DNA from: DASXIW01 sp036497785
GTDB lineage: Bacteria > Pseudomonadota > Alphaproteobacteria > Acetobacterales > Acetobacteraceae
Direction: 5' to 3'
Length of the DNA stretch: 9,336 nt
Assembly: GCA_036497785.1 (NCBI GenBank)
Contig: DASXIW010000300.1
Location: 1-9,336 of the forward strand
Shown: piece after piece, positions 1 to 6,627 of the stretch
How the letters are laid out: each line of letters begins with the position of its first letter
How positions within the stretch are numbered: position 1 is the stretch's first letter
Position numbers and translations under genes: made by a program
Notes under the pieces: generated by a model
Told to the model about the DNA's origin: nothing
The model's input: only the letters and a program-made list of their open reading frames with translations
The model's database searches: none

Positions 1-907
1 ACAGCCCGGTGCAGCGCTCGGCCGCCACGGTTTCCAGCGTGGCCAGCGGGTCGAAGCCTTCGCCGGAGAAGACCATCGTCGTGCCATGGGTCAGGCAGCC
101 CAGAACGCCCATCACCATGCCGAAACAATGATAAAGCGGTACCGGGATGCATAGCCGGTCATGTTCGGTCAGCCGCATCGCCTCGGCGACAAAATAGCCG
201 TTATTGAGGATATTGTGGTGGGTCAGCGCCGCCCCCTTCGGTGAGCCCGTGGTGCCGGAGGTGAACTGGACGTTCACCGGCGCGTCGAATTGCAGGCTGG
301 CGCCGATCGCGCGCAGGGTCTCCAGCGTGGCGGGCGTGCCCAAGGCGGACACATCGGCGAAGGTCAGCGCGCCGGGGATGGTGGCGGCGCCGATCTGGAT
401 GACGATTTCGAGATGCAGCAACTTCTCGGCCGCCAGGCGGCCGGGCGGGCAATTCGCCAGTTCCGGCGCCAGTGACATGAGCATGGCGGCATAGTCGCTG
501 GTCTTGAAGGTGGTGGCGCTCACCAAAGCGCGGCAGCCGACCTTGTTCAGCGCGTATTCCAGCTCGCTTACCCGATAGGCGGGATTGATGGTGACCAGCA
601 CCAGCCCGGCCTTGGCGGCGGCGAACATGGTGAGGACCCATTCCGCGTTGTTCTGCGACCAGATGCCGATCCGATCGCCGGGAATCAGCCCCAAAGACAA
701 CAGGCCAGCGGCGAAGGCCTCCGCCCGCGCATCCAGCTCGCGCCAGCTCCAGCTGACGCGTTGCTGGCGCACCACCAAAGCGGTCCGGTCACCCCAGCGT
801 GCCACGACGGAATCCAGGCGCTGACCGATCGTCTCGCCCAGATGGGGCGCCGACGACACACCGCTGACGTAGCTCATGGCGCCCGAGCCAGACTGCACGC
901 TGCGCAT
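1..907 (-). CDS. AMP-binding acyl-CoA synthetase, ACSF2-like (partial, N-terminal 302 residues)
   Basis: This is an adenylate-forming enzyme that would activate a fatty or related carboxylic acid with ATP to an acyl-AMP and then to acyl-CoA in the cytoplasm. The gene is open to the left edge, so about half of a usual 550-590 residue enzyme is visible. The AMP-binding signature FTSGTTGSPKG sits at residues 215-225 and is followed by the family's PLYHCFG motif. The stretch INPAYRVSELEYALNKVGC and the N-terminal SYVSG...LGETIGQ pattern resemble the ACSF2/medium-chain group, from memory of that family. I chose the ATG at 905-907 because AAGGGGGG (914-921) lies six bases upstream. An internal ATG at 875-877 lacks a ribosome site but begins closer to the conserved N-terminus. 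The A/C-terminal lid domain with the catalytic lysine is outside the window. The substrate cannot be named. Confidence 0.93.
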   Translation of the reverse strand, partial: MRSVQSGSGAMSYVSGVSSAPHLGETIGQRLDSVVARWGDRTALVVRQQRVSWSWRELDARAEAFAAGLLSLGLIPGDRIGIWSQNNAEWVLTMFAAAKAGLVLVTINPAYRVSELEYALNKVGCRALVSATTFKTSDYAAMLMSLAPELANCPPGRLAAEKLLHLEIVIQIGAATIPGALTFADVSALGTPATLETLRAIGASLQFDAPVNVQFTSGTTGSPKGAALTHHNILNNGYFVAEAMRLTEHDRLCIPVPLYHCFGMVMGVLGCLTHGTTMVFSGEGFDPLATLETVAAERCTGL

Positions 908-934
908 GCCAATCCCCCCTTTTTTGTTCTTGGA

Positions 935-940
935 ATTATG
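935..940 (-). promoter_or_regulatory. Possible -10 box for the acyl-CoA synthetase gene
   Basis: On the minus strand this reads CATAAT, five of six matches to the -10 consensus. It lies in the divergent gap 908-1136 and would give a leader of roughly 20 bases before the ATG at 907. No good -35 box is found at normal spacing, so the call is weak. The rest of the gap holds a 10-bp direct repeat (990-999 and 1002-1011) and the YidB ribosome site. I see no clear promoter for the plus-strand gene. Confidence 0.22.
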
Positions 941-1136
941 AGTAGCGCGCCGAGGATGTGCGGAGAAGCAAATCCCTTTAGCCGGTGTCGCCGGGATGGC
1001 GGCCGGGATGGATCGGGAAGTTCAACCCGACTGCACAACAGCTTGTTACGGAATGGTTTCATCGGTGCCGGGCGAGCCTGCGATTTCCCCGGGGTTCGGT
1101 TTGCTTTAGGGTCGGGCGAAACCAGGGAGGCAGGCG

Positions 1137-1457
1137 ATGAGCGAATTTCTGGGGCAGATGATGGGCGGGCTCTCGCAGCTGCTCGGCATCGCGCAGGGTG
1201 CCGCCGGCGGCAGCCTGCCCACTTTGCTGGCGCAGCTGGAAAATGCCGGACTGGCCGAACATGTGCAGTCCTGGGTGGGCAATACGCCGAACAAGCCGGT
1301 GACGCCGGAACAACTGCGGCCAGCCTTCACGCCGGAGCAGCTGCAAGCCTGGGCGGCCGAGGCGGGCACCACGCCCGATGCGCTGCTGAAGGTGCTGGCG
1401 GAGGCGCTGCCCACGGCTGTGGATCGCGCGACGCCCGAGGGCAAGCTGCCGGGTTAG
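1137..1457 (+). CDS. YidB family protein (DUF937), short form
   Basis: This is a 106-residue protein of the YidB/DUF937 family, whose molecular role is not established. The sequence shows a Gly/Leu-rich N-terminal helix region (LGQMMGGLSQLLG), then the family core: LENAGLAEHVQSWVG at about residues 34-48, followed by a PxTPEQLRPAF segment and a C-terminal LLKVLAEALPTAVDRATPEG segment. The order and wording match YidB-type proteins from memory. It ends soon after the TPEGKLP motif, while E. coli YidB (about 130 residues) continues further, so this is a short version. No signal peptide or membrane segment is evident. The start is well supported by AGGGAGG (1124-1130) six bases upstream of the ATG. 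It stands alone, divergent from the acyl-CoA synthetase and convergent with the EF-G gene. Confidence 0.88.
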   Translation: MSEFLGQMMGGLSQLLGIAQGAAGGSLPTLLAQLENAGLAEHVQSWVGNTPNKPVTPEQLRPAFTPEQLQAWAAEAGTTPDALLKVLAEALPTAVDRATPEGKLPG

Positions 1458-1482
1458 AGCAACGCGCCACCCGTCGGGCATT

Positions 1483-1665
1483 TCACGTCACGAAGCCCCC
1501 CTGCTCGCGCCAGCACGCCCGGCCGCGCGCCGGCGTCAGCCACGCGGCATCGCGCAAAACCGCCAGGGGCCGCCAGCGCGCCATCAGCACGCAAACGGCG
1601 CGGGCAATGTTCTTGCCCGCGCCGCTCCCAGCTCTATTGCATAGCATCCTGCGCAATCGGCGCAC
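1483..1665 (-). pseudogene. Doubtful 60-residue ORF, possible remnant of a membrane-protein N-terminus
   Basis: This minus-strand reading frame encodes 60 residues. Its central part (MARWRPLAVLRDAAWLTPARGRA) contains a DAAWLTPAR motif that I associate, from memory only, with the N-terminus of integral membrane proteins of Acetobacteraceae, possibly GT87-like. The frame stops where the first membrane helix would be expected, after REQGGFVT. It has no convincing ribosome binding site, and a 12-bp perfect hairpin (1596-1624) lies inside it. It is therefore either a chance frame in GC-rich DNA or a decayed gene fragment. Apart from this and the hairpin I see nothing else in the 1458-1704 gap. Confidence 0.17.
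1596..1624 (-). terminator. Hairpin, likely transcription terminator of the EF-G gene
   Basis: A perfect 12-bp stem is formed by CGGCGCGGGCAA (1596-1607) and its complement (1613-1624) around a five-base loop. It lies about 80 bases past the EF-G stop codon. In the minus direction the stem is followed by TTTGCG, a short U run; in the plus direction no U run follows. It could also stop read-through from the YidB gene, whose stop is 138 bases away. The weak U run keeps the confidence moderate. Confidence 0.5.
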
Positions 1666-1704
1666 CGCCTGGCGCTATTCACGCGCAGGCGGATGGCAAG
1701 CGCC

Positions 1705-3792
1705 TCAGGCGGATTTCGCCATGATCTCGTCGGCGATGTTGCGCGGCACCGGATCGTAGTGATGGAACTGCATGGTGAAGCTGGCGCGGCCCTTGGTCAT
1801 GCTGCGCAGGTCGGAGATGTAGCCGAACATCTCCTTCAACGGCACATGCGCGCGCACCATGATGGTCGAACCCGCCGTCTCCTGGTTCTGGATCATGCCG
1901 CGGCGGCGGTTCAAGTCGCCCACCACGTCGCCCACGTGATCGTTCGGCGAGGTGACTTCCACATCCATGATCGGTTCCAGGATGATCGGGCCGGCCTTCT
2001 TCATGCCTTCGCGAAAGCAGGCCTTGGCCGCGATTTCGAAGGCCAGCGCCGAGGAGTCGACGTCGTGGTACTTGCCGTCGACCAGCGTGTATTTGAAGTC
2101 CACCGTCTGGAAGCCGGCCAGCACGCCGGTATCGGCCTGCATCCTGATGCCTTTTTCCACCGCCGGGATGTATTCCTTCGGCACGGTGCCGCCGACGATC
2201 TTGTTCTCGAACGCCACGCCGGCATTACGTTCCTGCGGCTCGAAGACGATCTTCACCTCAGCGAACTGGCCGGAGCCGCCGGTCTGCTTCTTGTGGGTGT
2301 AGGTTTCGGTGTGGCTCTTGCTGATGGTCTCGCGATAGGCCACCTGCGGCGCGCCGATATTCGCCTCCACGCCGTATTCGCGCTTGAGCCGGTCGATGAT
2401 GATTTCCAGATGCAGCTCGCCCATGCCGGACAGGATGGTCTGGCCGGTTTCCTGATCGGTCTTCAGCCGCAGGCTGGGGTCCTCGCCTGCCAGCTTCTGC
2501 AGGCCGATCGTCATCTTCTCCACGGAGTCCTTGGTCTTCGGCTCGACCGAGATATCGATCACCGGCACCGGGAACGCCATGCGCTCCAGCACAACGGGGT
2601 CCTCGGGACTCGCCAGCGTGTCGCCCGTCCCGGTGTCCTTCAGGCCGACGAAGGCGGCGATGTCGCCCGCGTGCACTTCCTTGATTTCGGCGCGCTTGTC
2701 GGCATGCATCTGGAACATGCGGCCGACGCGTTCCTTGTGCTCCTTTGTTGTGTTCAGCAGCGTATCGCCGCTCTTCAGCGTGCCGGCGTATACGCGCACG
2801 AAGGTCAGCGTGCCGTATTTGTCGTTGATGATCTTGAAGGCCAGACCGGCGAAGGGCGCGTTCGGATTGGCCTTGATGCGGCGGCGATCGCTATGCTCGC
2901 CATCCTCCTCGCCTTCCTCGGCGGCGATGGAAATGCCGGGCACATCTACCGGCGAGGGCAGGTAATCCAGCACCGCGTCCAGCAGCGGCTGCACGCCCTT
3001 GTTCTTGAAGGCCGTGCCGCACAGCACCGGGCGGAACGCACCGCTGATCGTGCCGGTCTTGATGGCGCGCTTCAGCGTCGCGACATCGACATCGCCCTTC
3101 TCGAAATATTCCTCCATGCCGGCATCGTCCACCGACAGGGCGGTGTCCAGCAGGTTCTGGCGGTATTCCTTGGCCTTTTCCAGCAAGTCGGCCGGAATCG
3201 GCTCGTCATGGAACTTGGCGCCCAGCTCGCCGCCTTCCCAGACAACCGCCTTCATCTCCACCAGATCGACCACGCCCAGGAACTGGTCCTCGGCGCCGAT
3301 CGGCAGCTGCAGCGGCAGCGCCACGATGTCCAGCTTCTCCTTCAGCGTATCGAAGGCGCGATAGAAATCCGCACCCGTGCGATCCAGTTTGTTGATGAAG
3401 ATGATGCGCGGGACATTGTAACGGTCGGCGAGGCGCCAGTTGGTCTCGGATTGCGGCTGCACGCCGGCCACGCCCTCGATGATGAACACCGCGCCGTCCA
3501 GCACGCGCAGGCTGCGATTCACCTCGATGTTGAAGTCGATATGGCCGGGGGTGTCGATGATGTTGATGCGGTGGTCCTTCCACTCGCAGGTCACCGCCGC
3601 CGAGGTGATCGTGATGCCGCGCTCACGCTCCTGGTCCATGTAGTCGGTGGTGGTGTTGCCGTCATGCACCTCGCCGATGCGGTGCGACACGCCTGTGTAG
3701 TACAGGATGCGTTCCGTCGTCGTCGTCTTGCCCGCGTCGATATGCGCGGTGATGCCGATGTTGCGGATGCTCTCGAGCGCCGGTCCGGCCAT
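1705..3792 (-). CDS. fusA: Translation elongation factor G (stand-alone, EF-G2-like paralogue)
   Basis: This is a 695-residue ribosomal translocase GTPase that moves tRNA and mRNA after peptide bond formation. The length is normal for the family. The GTP-binding motifs are intact: P-loop AHIDAGKT (16-23), switch I QERERGITIT (54-63), DTPGH (80-84) and NKLD (134-137). Domains II to V follow, including GMGELHLEI and the C-terminal GDVVGDLNRRRGMI. An acidic linker (EEGEEDGEHSDRRR) precedes domain II. The start at 3792 is chosen because GGAG (3799-3802) lies six bases upstream and the family begins just before RNIGI; the open frame reaches 3963 but that extension has no family likeness. No rpsL, rpsG or tuf gene adjoins it. 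Wording such as TTDYMDQE, SETNWR, NKLDRTGADFYR and YTHKKQ recalls the second EF-G type (P. aeruginosa FusB-like) more than the canonical FusA; this is from memory. The gene symbol is the generic one. Confidence 0.96.
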   Translation of the reverse strand: MAGPALESIRNIGITAHIDAGKTTTTERILYYTGVSHRIGEVHDGNTTTDYMDQERERGITITSAAVTCEWKDHRINIIDTPGHIDFNIEVNRSLRVLDGAVFIIEGVAGVQPQSETNWRLADRYNVPRIIFINKLDRTGADFYRAFDTLKEKLDIVALPLQLPIGAEDQFLGVVDLVEMKAVVWEGGELGAKFHDEPIPADLLEKAKEYRQNLLDTALSVDDAGMEEYFEKGDVDVATLKRAIKTGTISGAFRPVLCGTAFKNKGVQPLLDAVLDYLPSPVDVPGISIAAEEGEEDGEHSDRRRIKANPNAPFAGLAFKIINDKYGTLTFVRVYAGTLKSGDTLLNTTKEHKERVGRMFQMHADKRAEIKEVHAGDIAAFVGLKDTGTGDTLASPEDPVVLERMAFPVPVIDISVEPKTKDSVEKMTIGLQKLAGEDPSLRLKTDQETGQTILSGMGELHLEIIIDRLKREYGVEANIGAPQVAYRETISKSHTETYTHKKQTGGSGQFAEVKIVFEPQERNAGVAFENKIVGGTVPKEYIPAVEKGIRMQADTGVLAGFQTVDFKYTLVDGKYHDVDSSALAFEIAAKACFREGMKKAGPIILEPIMDVEVTSPNDHVGDVVGDLNRRRGMIQNQETAGSTIMVRAHVPLKEMFGYISDLRSMTKGRASFTMQFHHYDPVPRNIADEIMAKSA

Positions 3793-3798
3793 GATCGT

Positions 3799-3802
3799 CT
3801 CC
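3799..3802 (-). promoter_or_regulatory. Ribosome binding site deciding the EF-G start
   Basis: On the minus strand GGAG stands six bases before the ATG at 3790-3792. Just upstream of it is a small perfect hairpin, TGCCC-GTT-GGGCA (3807-3819), which would lie in the mRNA leader. This site argues against the longer open frame that begins at 3963. Confidence 0.7.
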
Positions 3803-3942
3803 AATTTGCCCAACGGGCACAGCATGGCTGGCGCAGCAAGGCCCCTGCCCTGCGCACCCCGCCATGCCCCGGCATCGCGGCCGGCTTCCAACTGCGCGTC
3901 ACATGCCCGCACGCAGGCAGATTTGCAAGTCCGGACATTGGG

Positions 3943-3970
3943 TGGTGATGAACGGATCTTCATCCAACCA
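3943..3970. repeat. Imperfect inverted repeat in the divergent EF-G / DUF1800 gap
   Basis: The core is GATGAA (3947-3952), a six-base spacer, then TTCATC (3959-3964). The symmetry continues with TGGT (3943-3946) and ACCA (3967-3970) after a two-base offset. The position, about 30 bases before the DUF1800 start and upstream of EF-G, would suit an operator for a dimeric regulator. Short inverted repeats also arise by chance. Confidence 0.25.
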
Positions 3971-3985
3971 AAACCGGGATGCTGC

Positions 3986-3995
3986 TATGCATAAT
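3986..3995 (+). promoter_or_regulatory. -10-like sequence directly upstream of the DUF1800 start
   Basis: TATGCATAAT ends two bases before the ATG at 3998. The TATGCA half would place transcription start at about the A of the ATG, giving a leaderless mRNA. No recognisable -35 box is seen at 17 bases and no Shine-Dalgarno sequence is present. An in-frame stop at 3992-3994 forbids any start further upstream. Confidence 0.3.
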
Positions 3996-3997
3996 CC

Positions 3998-5293
3998 ATG
4001 GACGTCCAGGCGGCACAGGCGCTGATTCGTTTCGGATTGGGACGGCGTGGCACGGAAGACCTGCCCGCCGATCCGCAAGCCTGGCTCGCAGCCCAGCTGG
4101 ACGGCCCCGACCCGGCCCTCGCCATGCCCGGCACCAGCACCGCGGACGGGCTGGCGGCGCTGCAGGCCTTGCGCCACACGCCAGCGGAACAGCGGAAAGA
4201 CATCCATCCGTTGCGGGATATCTTCAGGGCGGACGCCGCCCAGGCCATGGACACCATGCTCACGACGGATACCCCGTTCCGGGAGCGGCTGGTCTGGTTC
4301 TGGGCCAATCATTTCACCGTCAGCGTGCGCCAGGGCCAGATTGCCGAAATCACCGGCGCCTATGTGCGCGAAACCATCCGCCCGCACGTCAATGGCCGGT
4401 TCCGCGACATGCTGTTCGCGGTCATGCGCCACCCCACCATGCTGATGTATCTGCAAAACGCCCAGTCAGTGGGGCCGAACAGCATCGCCGGGCTGCGCCA
4501 GCATCGCGGCCTGAACGAAAATCTGGCGCGCGAGAACCTCGAACTCCACACGCTCAGCCCGGCCTCCGGCTATACCCAGGCCGATGTCACCGAATATGCC
4601 CGCATCCTGACGGGCTGGTCGATCCAGCTGAACCAGCCGCCCGCAGGCTTCCTGTTCCGCCCCAACGCGCATGAGCCGGGGCCGAAGACGCTGATGGGCC
4701 AGACCTTCCCGGCCGGCGAGGCAGGTGGAATCGCGGCGCTGACCTGGATCGCCGACCATCCCTGGACCCATCGCCATCTCGCCACCAAGCTGGTGCGCCA
4801 TTTCGTCGCCGACGACCCGCCGCCGGAAGCGGTCAAGCGCGTCGAGGGCGTGCTGCGCGATACCCATGGCGACCTGAAGGCCGCGTCCCTGGAACTGATC
4901 CGCCTGCCCGAGGCCTGGCAGCCGCTCACCAAGCTGCGCACCCCGCAGGATTACGTCATTTCCGTGCTGCGCGCGCTCGATCTGCCGGCGGATAAGCGGC
5001 CGGACGCGCATGGCGCGATGAACGCGCTGGGCCAGCCCTTCTTCAACGCCCCGCTGCCCAATGGCTGGGGCGATACCGCCCAGGACTGGGGCGGGCCGGA
5101 GACCATTCTGCGCCGGGTGGACTGGGCCTATGGCGTCTCGGCCCGCGCCGGGCAGATCGACGCCGCCGATCTGGCCAATGACAATATGGGCCCGCTGCTG
5201 CGCGCCGCCACGCTGGACCAGATCCGTGGCGCCGGTTCCCGCCGCGAGGCGATGACGCTGCTGCTGACCTCACCCGAATTCCAGAGACGCTGA
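3998..5293 (+). CDS. DUF1800 domain-containing protein
   Basis: This 431-residue protein belongs to the DUF1800 family (PF08811), whose biochemical function is unknown. Recognisable family blocks are the N-terminal RFGLGRRG, RERLVWFWANHF (95-106), VRETIRPHVNGRFRDML, NLARENLELHTL (175-186), LTGW (204-207), a C-terminal GQPFFNAPLPNGWGD block and the closing LLLTSPEFQRR. The length is slightly short for the family because there is no N-terminal extension: the protein begins at the conserved block and shows no signal peptide or membrane helix. The start is fixed by an in-frame stop six bases upstream, yet there is no ribosome site, which suggests leaderless translation. Its TGA overlaps the ATG of the DUF1501 gene, so the two are translationally coupled. 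DUF1800 and DUF1501 genes are commonly neighbours, which implies a joint role that this sequence does not reveal. Confidence 0.95.
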   Translation: MDVQAAQALIRFGLGRRGTEDLPADPQAWLAAQLDGPDPALAMPGTSTADGLAALQALRHTPAEQRKDIHPLRDIFRADAAQAMDTMLTTDTPFRERLVWFWANHFTVSVRQGQIAEITGAYVRETIRPHVNGRFRDMLFAVMRHPTMLMYLQNAQSVGPNSIAGLRQHRGLNENLARENLELHTLSPASGYTQADVTEYARILTGWSIQLNQPPAGFLFRPNAHEPGPKTLMGQTFPAGEAGGIAALTWIADHPWTHRHLATKLVRHFVADDPPPEAVKRVEGVLRDTHGDLKAASLELIRLPEAWQPLTKLRTPQDYVISVLRALDLPADKRPDAHGAMNALGQPFFNAPLPNGWGDTAQDWGGPETILRRVDWAYGVSARAGQIDAADLANDNMGPLLRAATLDQIRGAGSRREAMTLLLTSPEFQRR

Positions 5294-6474
5294 TGAAACT
5301 CCAACTCACCCGGCGTTCCGCCCTGCTCGGCCTGACCAGCGCGGTCAGCCTCGGCCGCGCCTCCCTGGCGGTGGCAGCGGCGCCCACGGATAACCGGTTC
5401 GTCGTCGTCATTCTGCGCGGCGCGCTGGACGGGATGGCCGCCGTGGTGCCCTATGGCGATCCCGATTTGGCTGTCCTGCGCGGCGAGCTGGTGCCGCCGC
5501 CCCCCGGGCAGCCCGGCGCCGTGCTGGATCTCGGCGGCTTCTACGGCCTGCATCCCGCGCTGGCGGGGCTGCACGACATGTACAAGGCCAACGAGTTGCT
5601 GCCCGTGCACGCCGTGGCCGGCGCCTATCGCAGCCGCAGCCATTTCGAGGCGCAGGACTATATGGAGTCCGGCGCCGACCACCGCCTGACCAGCGGCTGG
5701 CTCAACCGCGTCGTCGGCCTCATCCCGGTTCGTGGTACCGGCGAGCCGGCTTTGTCAGTTGGCGCCTCGGTGCCGCTGCTGTTGCGCGGCCCCGCGCCGG
5801 TGGGTAGCTGGCTGCCGCAGAGTTTCCAGCAGCCCGCACCCGATCTCTATGCCCGCATCGCCGAGCTGAACGCGCACGACGCGGTGACCGGCCCCGCAAT
5901 CGCCGAGGGGCTGAAGGAGCGTGGCTTCAGCGCCGCGGTGCTGTCCGGTGTGGAGGAGCCGCCCAACAAATACGCCTTCTCGGCCCTGTGCAGCGCCGCC
6001 GGCCGCATGCTGGCCGACCCGGCCGGCCCGCGCCTCGCGGCATTGGAAATCGGCGGGTGGGACACGCATGTGGCCCAGGTCAACCAGCTCAACGGACCGC
6101 TGACCCGGCTCGATCGGGGGCTCGTCGCGCTGAAGGCCGCGATGGGCGATAGCTGGCGCAAGACCACCGTGCTGGCGATGACCGAATTCGGCCGCACCGT
6201 GCGCGTGAACGGCACCAGGGGTACGGATCATGGCACCGGCACGGTCGCCTTCGTCGCCGGCGGCGCGGTCACAGGCGGCCGCGTGCAGGCCGACTGGCCC
6301 GGCCTGGGCGAGGGCCGCCTGTTCGAGGACCGCGACCTCGCACCCACCGCGGATCTGCGCTCGGTGGCCAAGGGATTGCTCGCCCAAAGCCTGGGCCTGG
6401 ACGACGCGGCGCTGGCCAAGGTGTTCCCGGACAGCCGCACGGCGAGCGCAATGCGGGGGCTGGTGCGGGCCTGA
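5293..6474 (+). CDS. DUF1501 domain-containing protein with Tat-type signal
   Basis: This 393-residue protein belongs to the DUF1501 family (PF07394), which I recall being grouped with alkaline phosphatase/sulfatase-like folds. Its reaction is unknown. The N-terminus has a twin-arginine pattern, TRRSALLGL (6-14), then a short hydrophobic stretch and an Ala-rich likely cleavage site near residues 26-30, so export of the folded protein to the periplasm is expected. Family blocks are LRGALDG (41-47), RSHFEAQDYMESG (115-127), GGWDTH (254-259), TEFGRT (297-302) and GTDHGTG (310-316); the Asp and His of these last blocks are plausible metal ligands by analogy with the fold. The start codon overlaps the stop of the DUF1800 gene (TGATG), with only a weak AGAG upstream, so translation probably depends on coupling. 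The last base of its stop codon begins a 22-bp palindrome. Confidence 0.95.
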   Translation: MKLQLTRRSALLGLTSAVSLGRASLAVAAAPTDNRFVVVILRGALDGMAAVVPYGDPDLAVLRGELVPPPPGQPGAVLDLGGFYGLHPALAGLHDMYKANELLPVHAVAGAYRSRSHFEAQDYMESGADHRLTSGWLNRVVGLIPVRGTGEPALSVGASVPLLLRGPAPVGSWLPQSFQQPAPDLYARIAELNAHDAVTGPAIAEGLKERGFSAAVLSGVEEPPNKYAFSALCSAAGRMLADPAGPRLAALEIGGWDTHVAQVNQLNGPLTRLDRGLVALKAAMGDSWRKTTVLAMTEFGRTVRVNGTRGTDHGTGTVAFVAGGAVTGGRVQADWPGLGEGRLFEDRDLAPTADLRSVAKGLLAQSLGLDDAALAKVFPDSRTASAMRGLVRA

Positions 6475-6524
6475 TACCACCCGCCTGAAATGATGACTCT
6501 TCCATCATTTCAGGCGGGTGGTAT
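6474..6524 (+). terminator. Perfect 22-bp palindrome at the end of the DUF1501 gene
   Basis: The arms are 6474-6495 and 6503-6524, perfectly complementary, with a seven-base loop (ACTCTTC). The left arm starts with the final A of the stop codon and reads ATACCACCCGCC at its outer end. The transcript would fold into a very stable hairpin, but only TT follows it, so it may be an atypical terminator, an mRNA-end stabiliser or a dispersed repeat. Perfect complementarity over 22 bp is unlikely by chance. Confidence 0.6.
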
Positions 6525-6525
6525 T

Positions 6526-6555
6526 GCGCGCGGGCATGGTGGGGCGGCCGCGCGC
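6526..6555. repeat. 8-bp GC inverted repeat between two larger palindromes
   Basis: GCGCGCGG (6526-6533) is complementary to 6548-6555 with a 14-base loop. It begins one base after the preceding palindrome. In DNA this rich in G and C a match of this size can be coincidental, so it is recorded mainly because of its neighbours. Confidence 0.35.
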
Positions 6556-6566
6556 CGAACAAAGAC

Positions 6567-6625
6567 TCATACCGACGGCCGTTGACCTGTGCTTACAGGT
6601 CAACACCTTGGGGCCGTTGGTATGA
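6567..6625 (-). terminator. Two-part palindrome at the end of the asnB gene
   Basis: The inner stem is GTTGACCTGT (6581-6590) paired with 6595-6604 around a four-base loop, perfect over 10 bp. The outer stem pairs 6567-6580 with 6612-6625, 14 positions with one G-T pair, and a seven-base bulge (6605-6611) separates the two on one side. It begins two bases beyond the asnB stop codon. In the minus direction it is followed by the U-containing stretch AGTCTTTGTTC, so a terminator role for asnB is reasonable. The outer end reads ATACC...GGTAT, as in the palindrome at 6474-6524. Confidence 0.55.
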
Positions 6626-6627
6626 AA

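Noticed and set aside
990..1011. A 10-bp direct repeat, GCCGGGATGG, with a 12-base period.
   Set aside because: Only two copies exist, in sequence of biased composition, with no dyad or link to a promoter. It is not enough to call a regulatory site or array.
761..1759. A plus-strand open frame of 332 codons crossing three real features.
   Set aside because: It runs over the start of the acyl-CoA synthetase gene, an intergenic gap and the YidB gene in another frame. Its composition is that of random GC-rich DNA.
1693..3948. A plus-strand open frame of 751 codons lying opposite the whole EF-G gene.
   Set aside because: It mirrors the EF-G gene and is rich in His, Arg, Gln and Ala, the typical antisense shadow of a GC-rich coding strand. 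It has no family likeness and no ribosome site.
3793..3963. A 57-residue N-terminal extension of EF-G.
   Set aside because: The extension has no EF-G likeness, and a good ribosome site stands six bases before the internal ATG at 3792, where the family normally starts.
3807..3992. Long leaders or gaps considered as riboswitches or small RNA genes.
   Set aside because: I found no recognisable riboswitch core, no conserved loop sequence and no promoter-terminator pair; only short hairpins are present.
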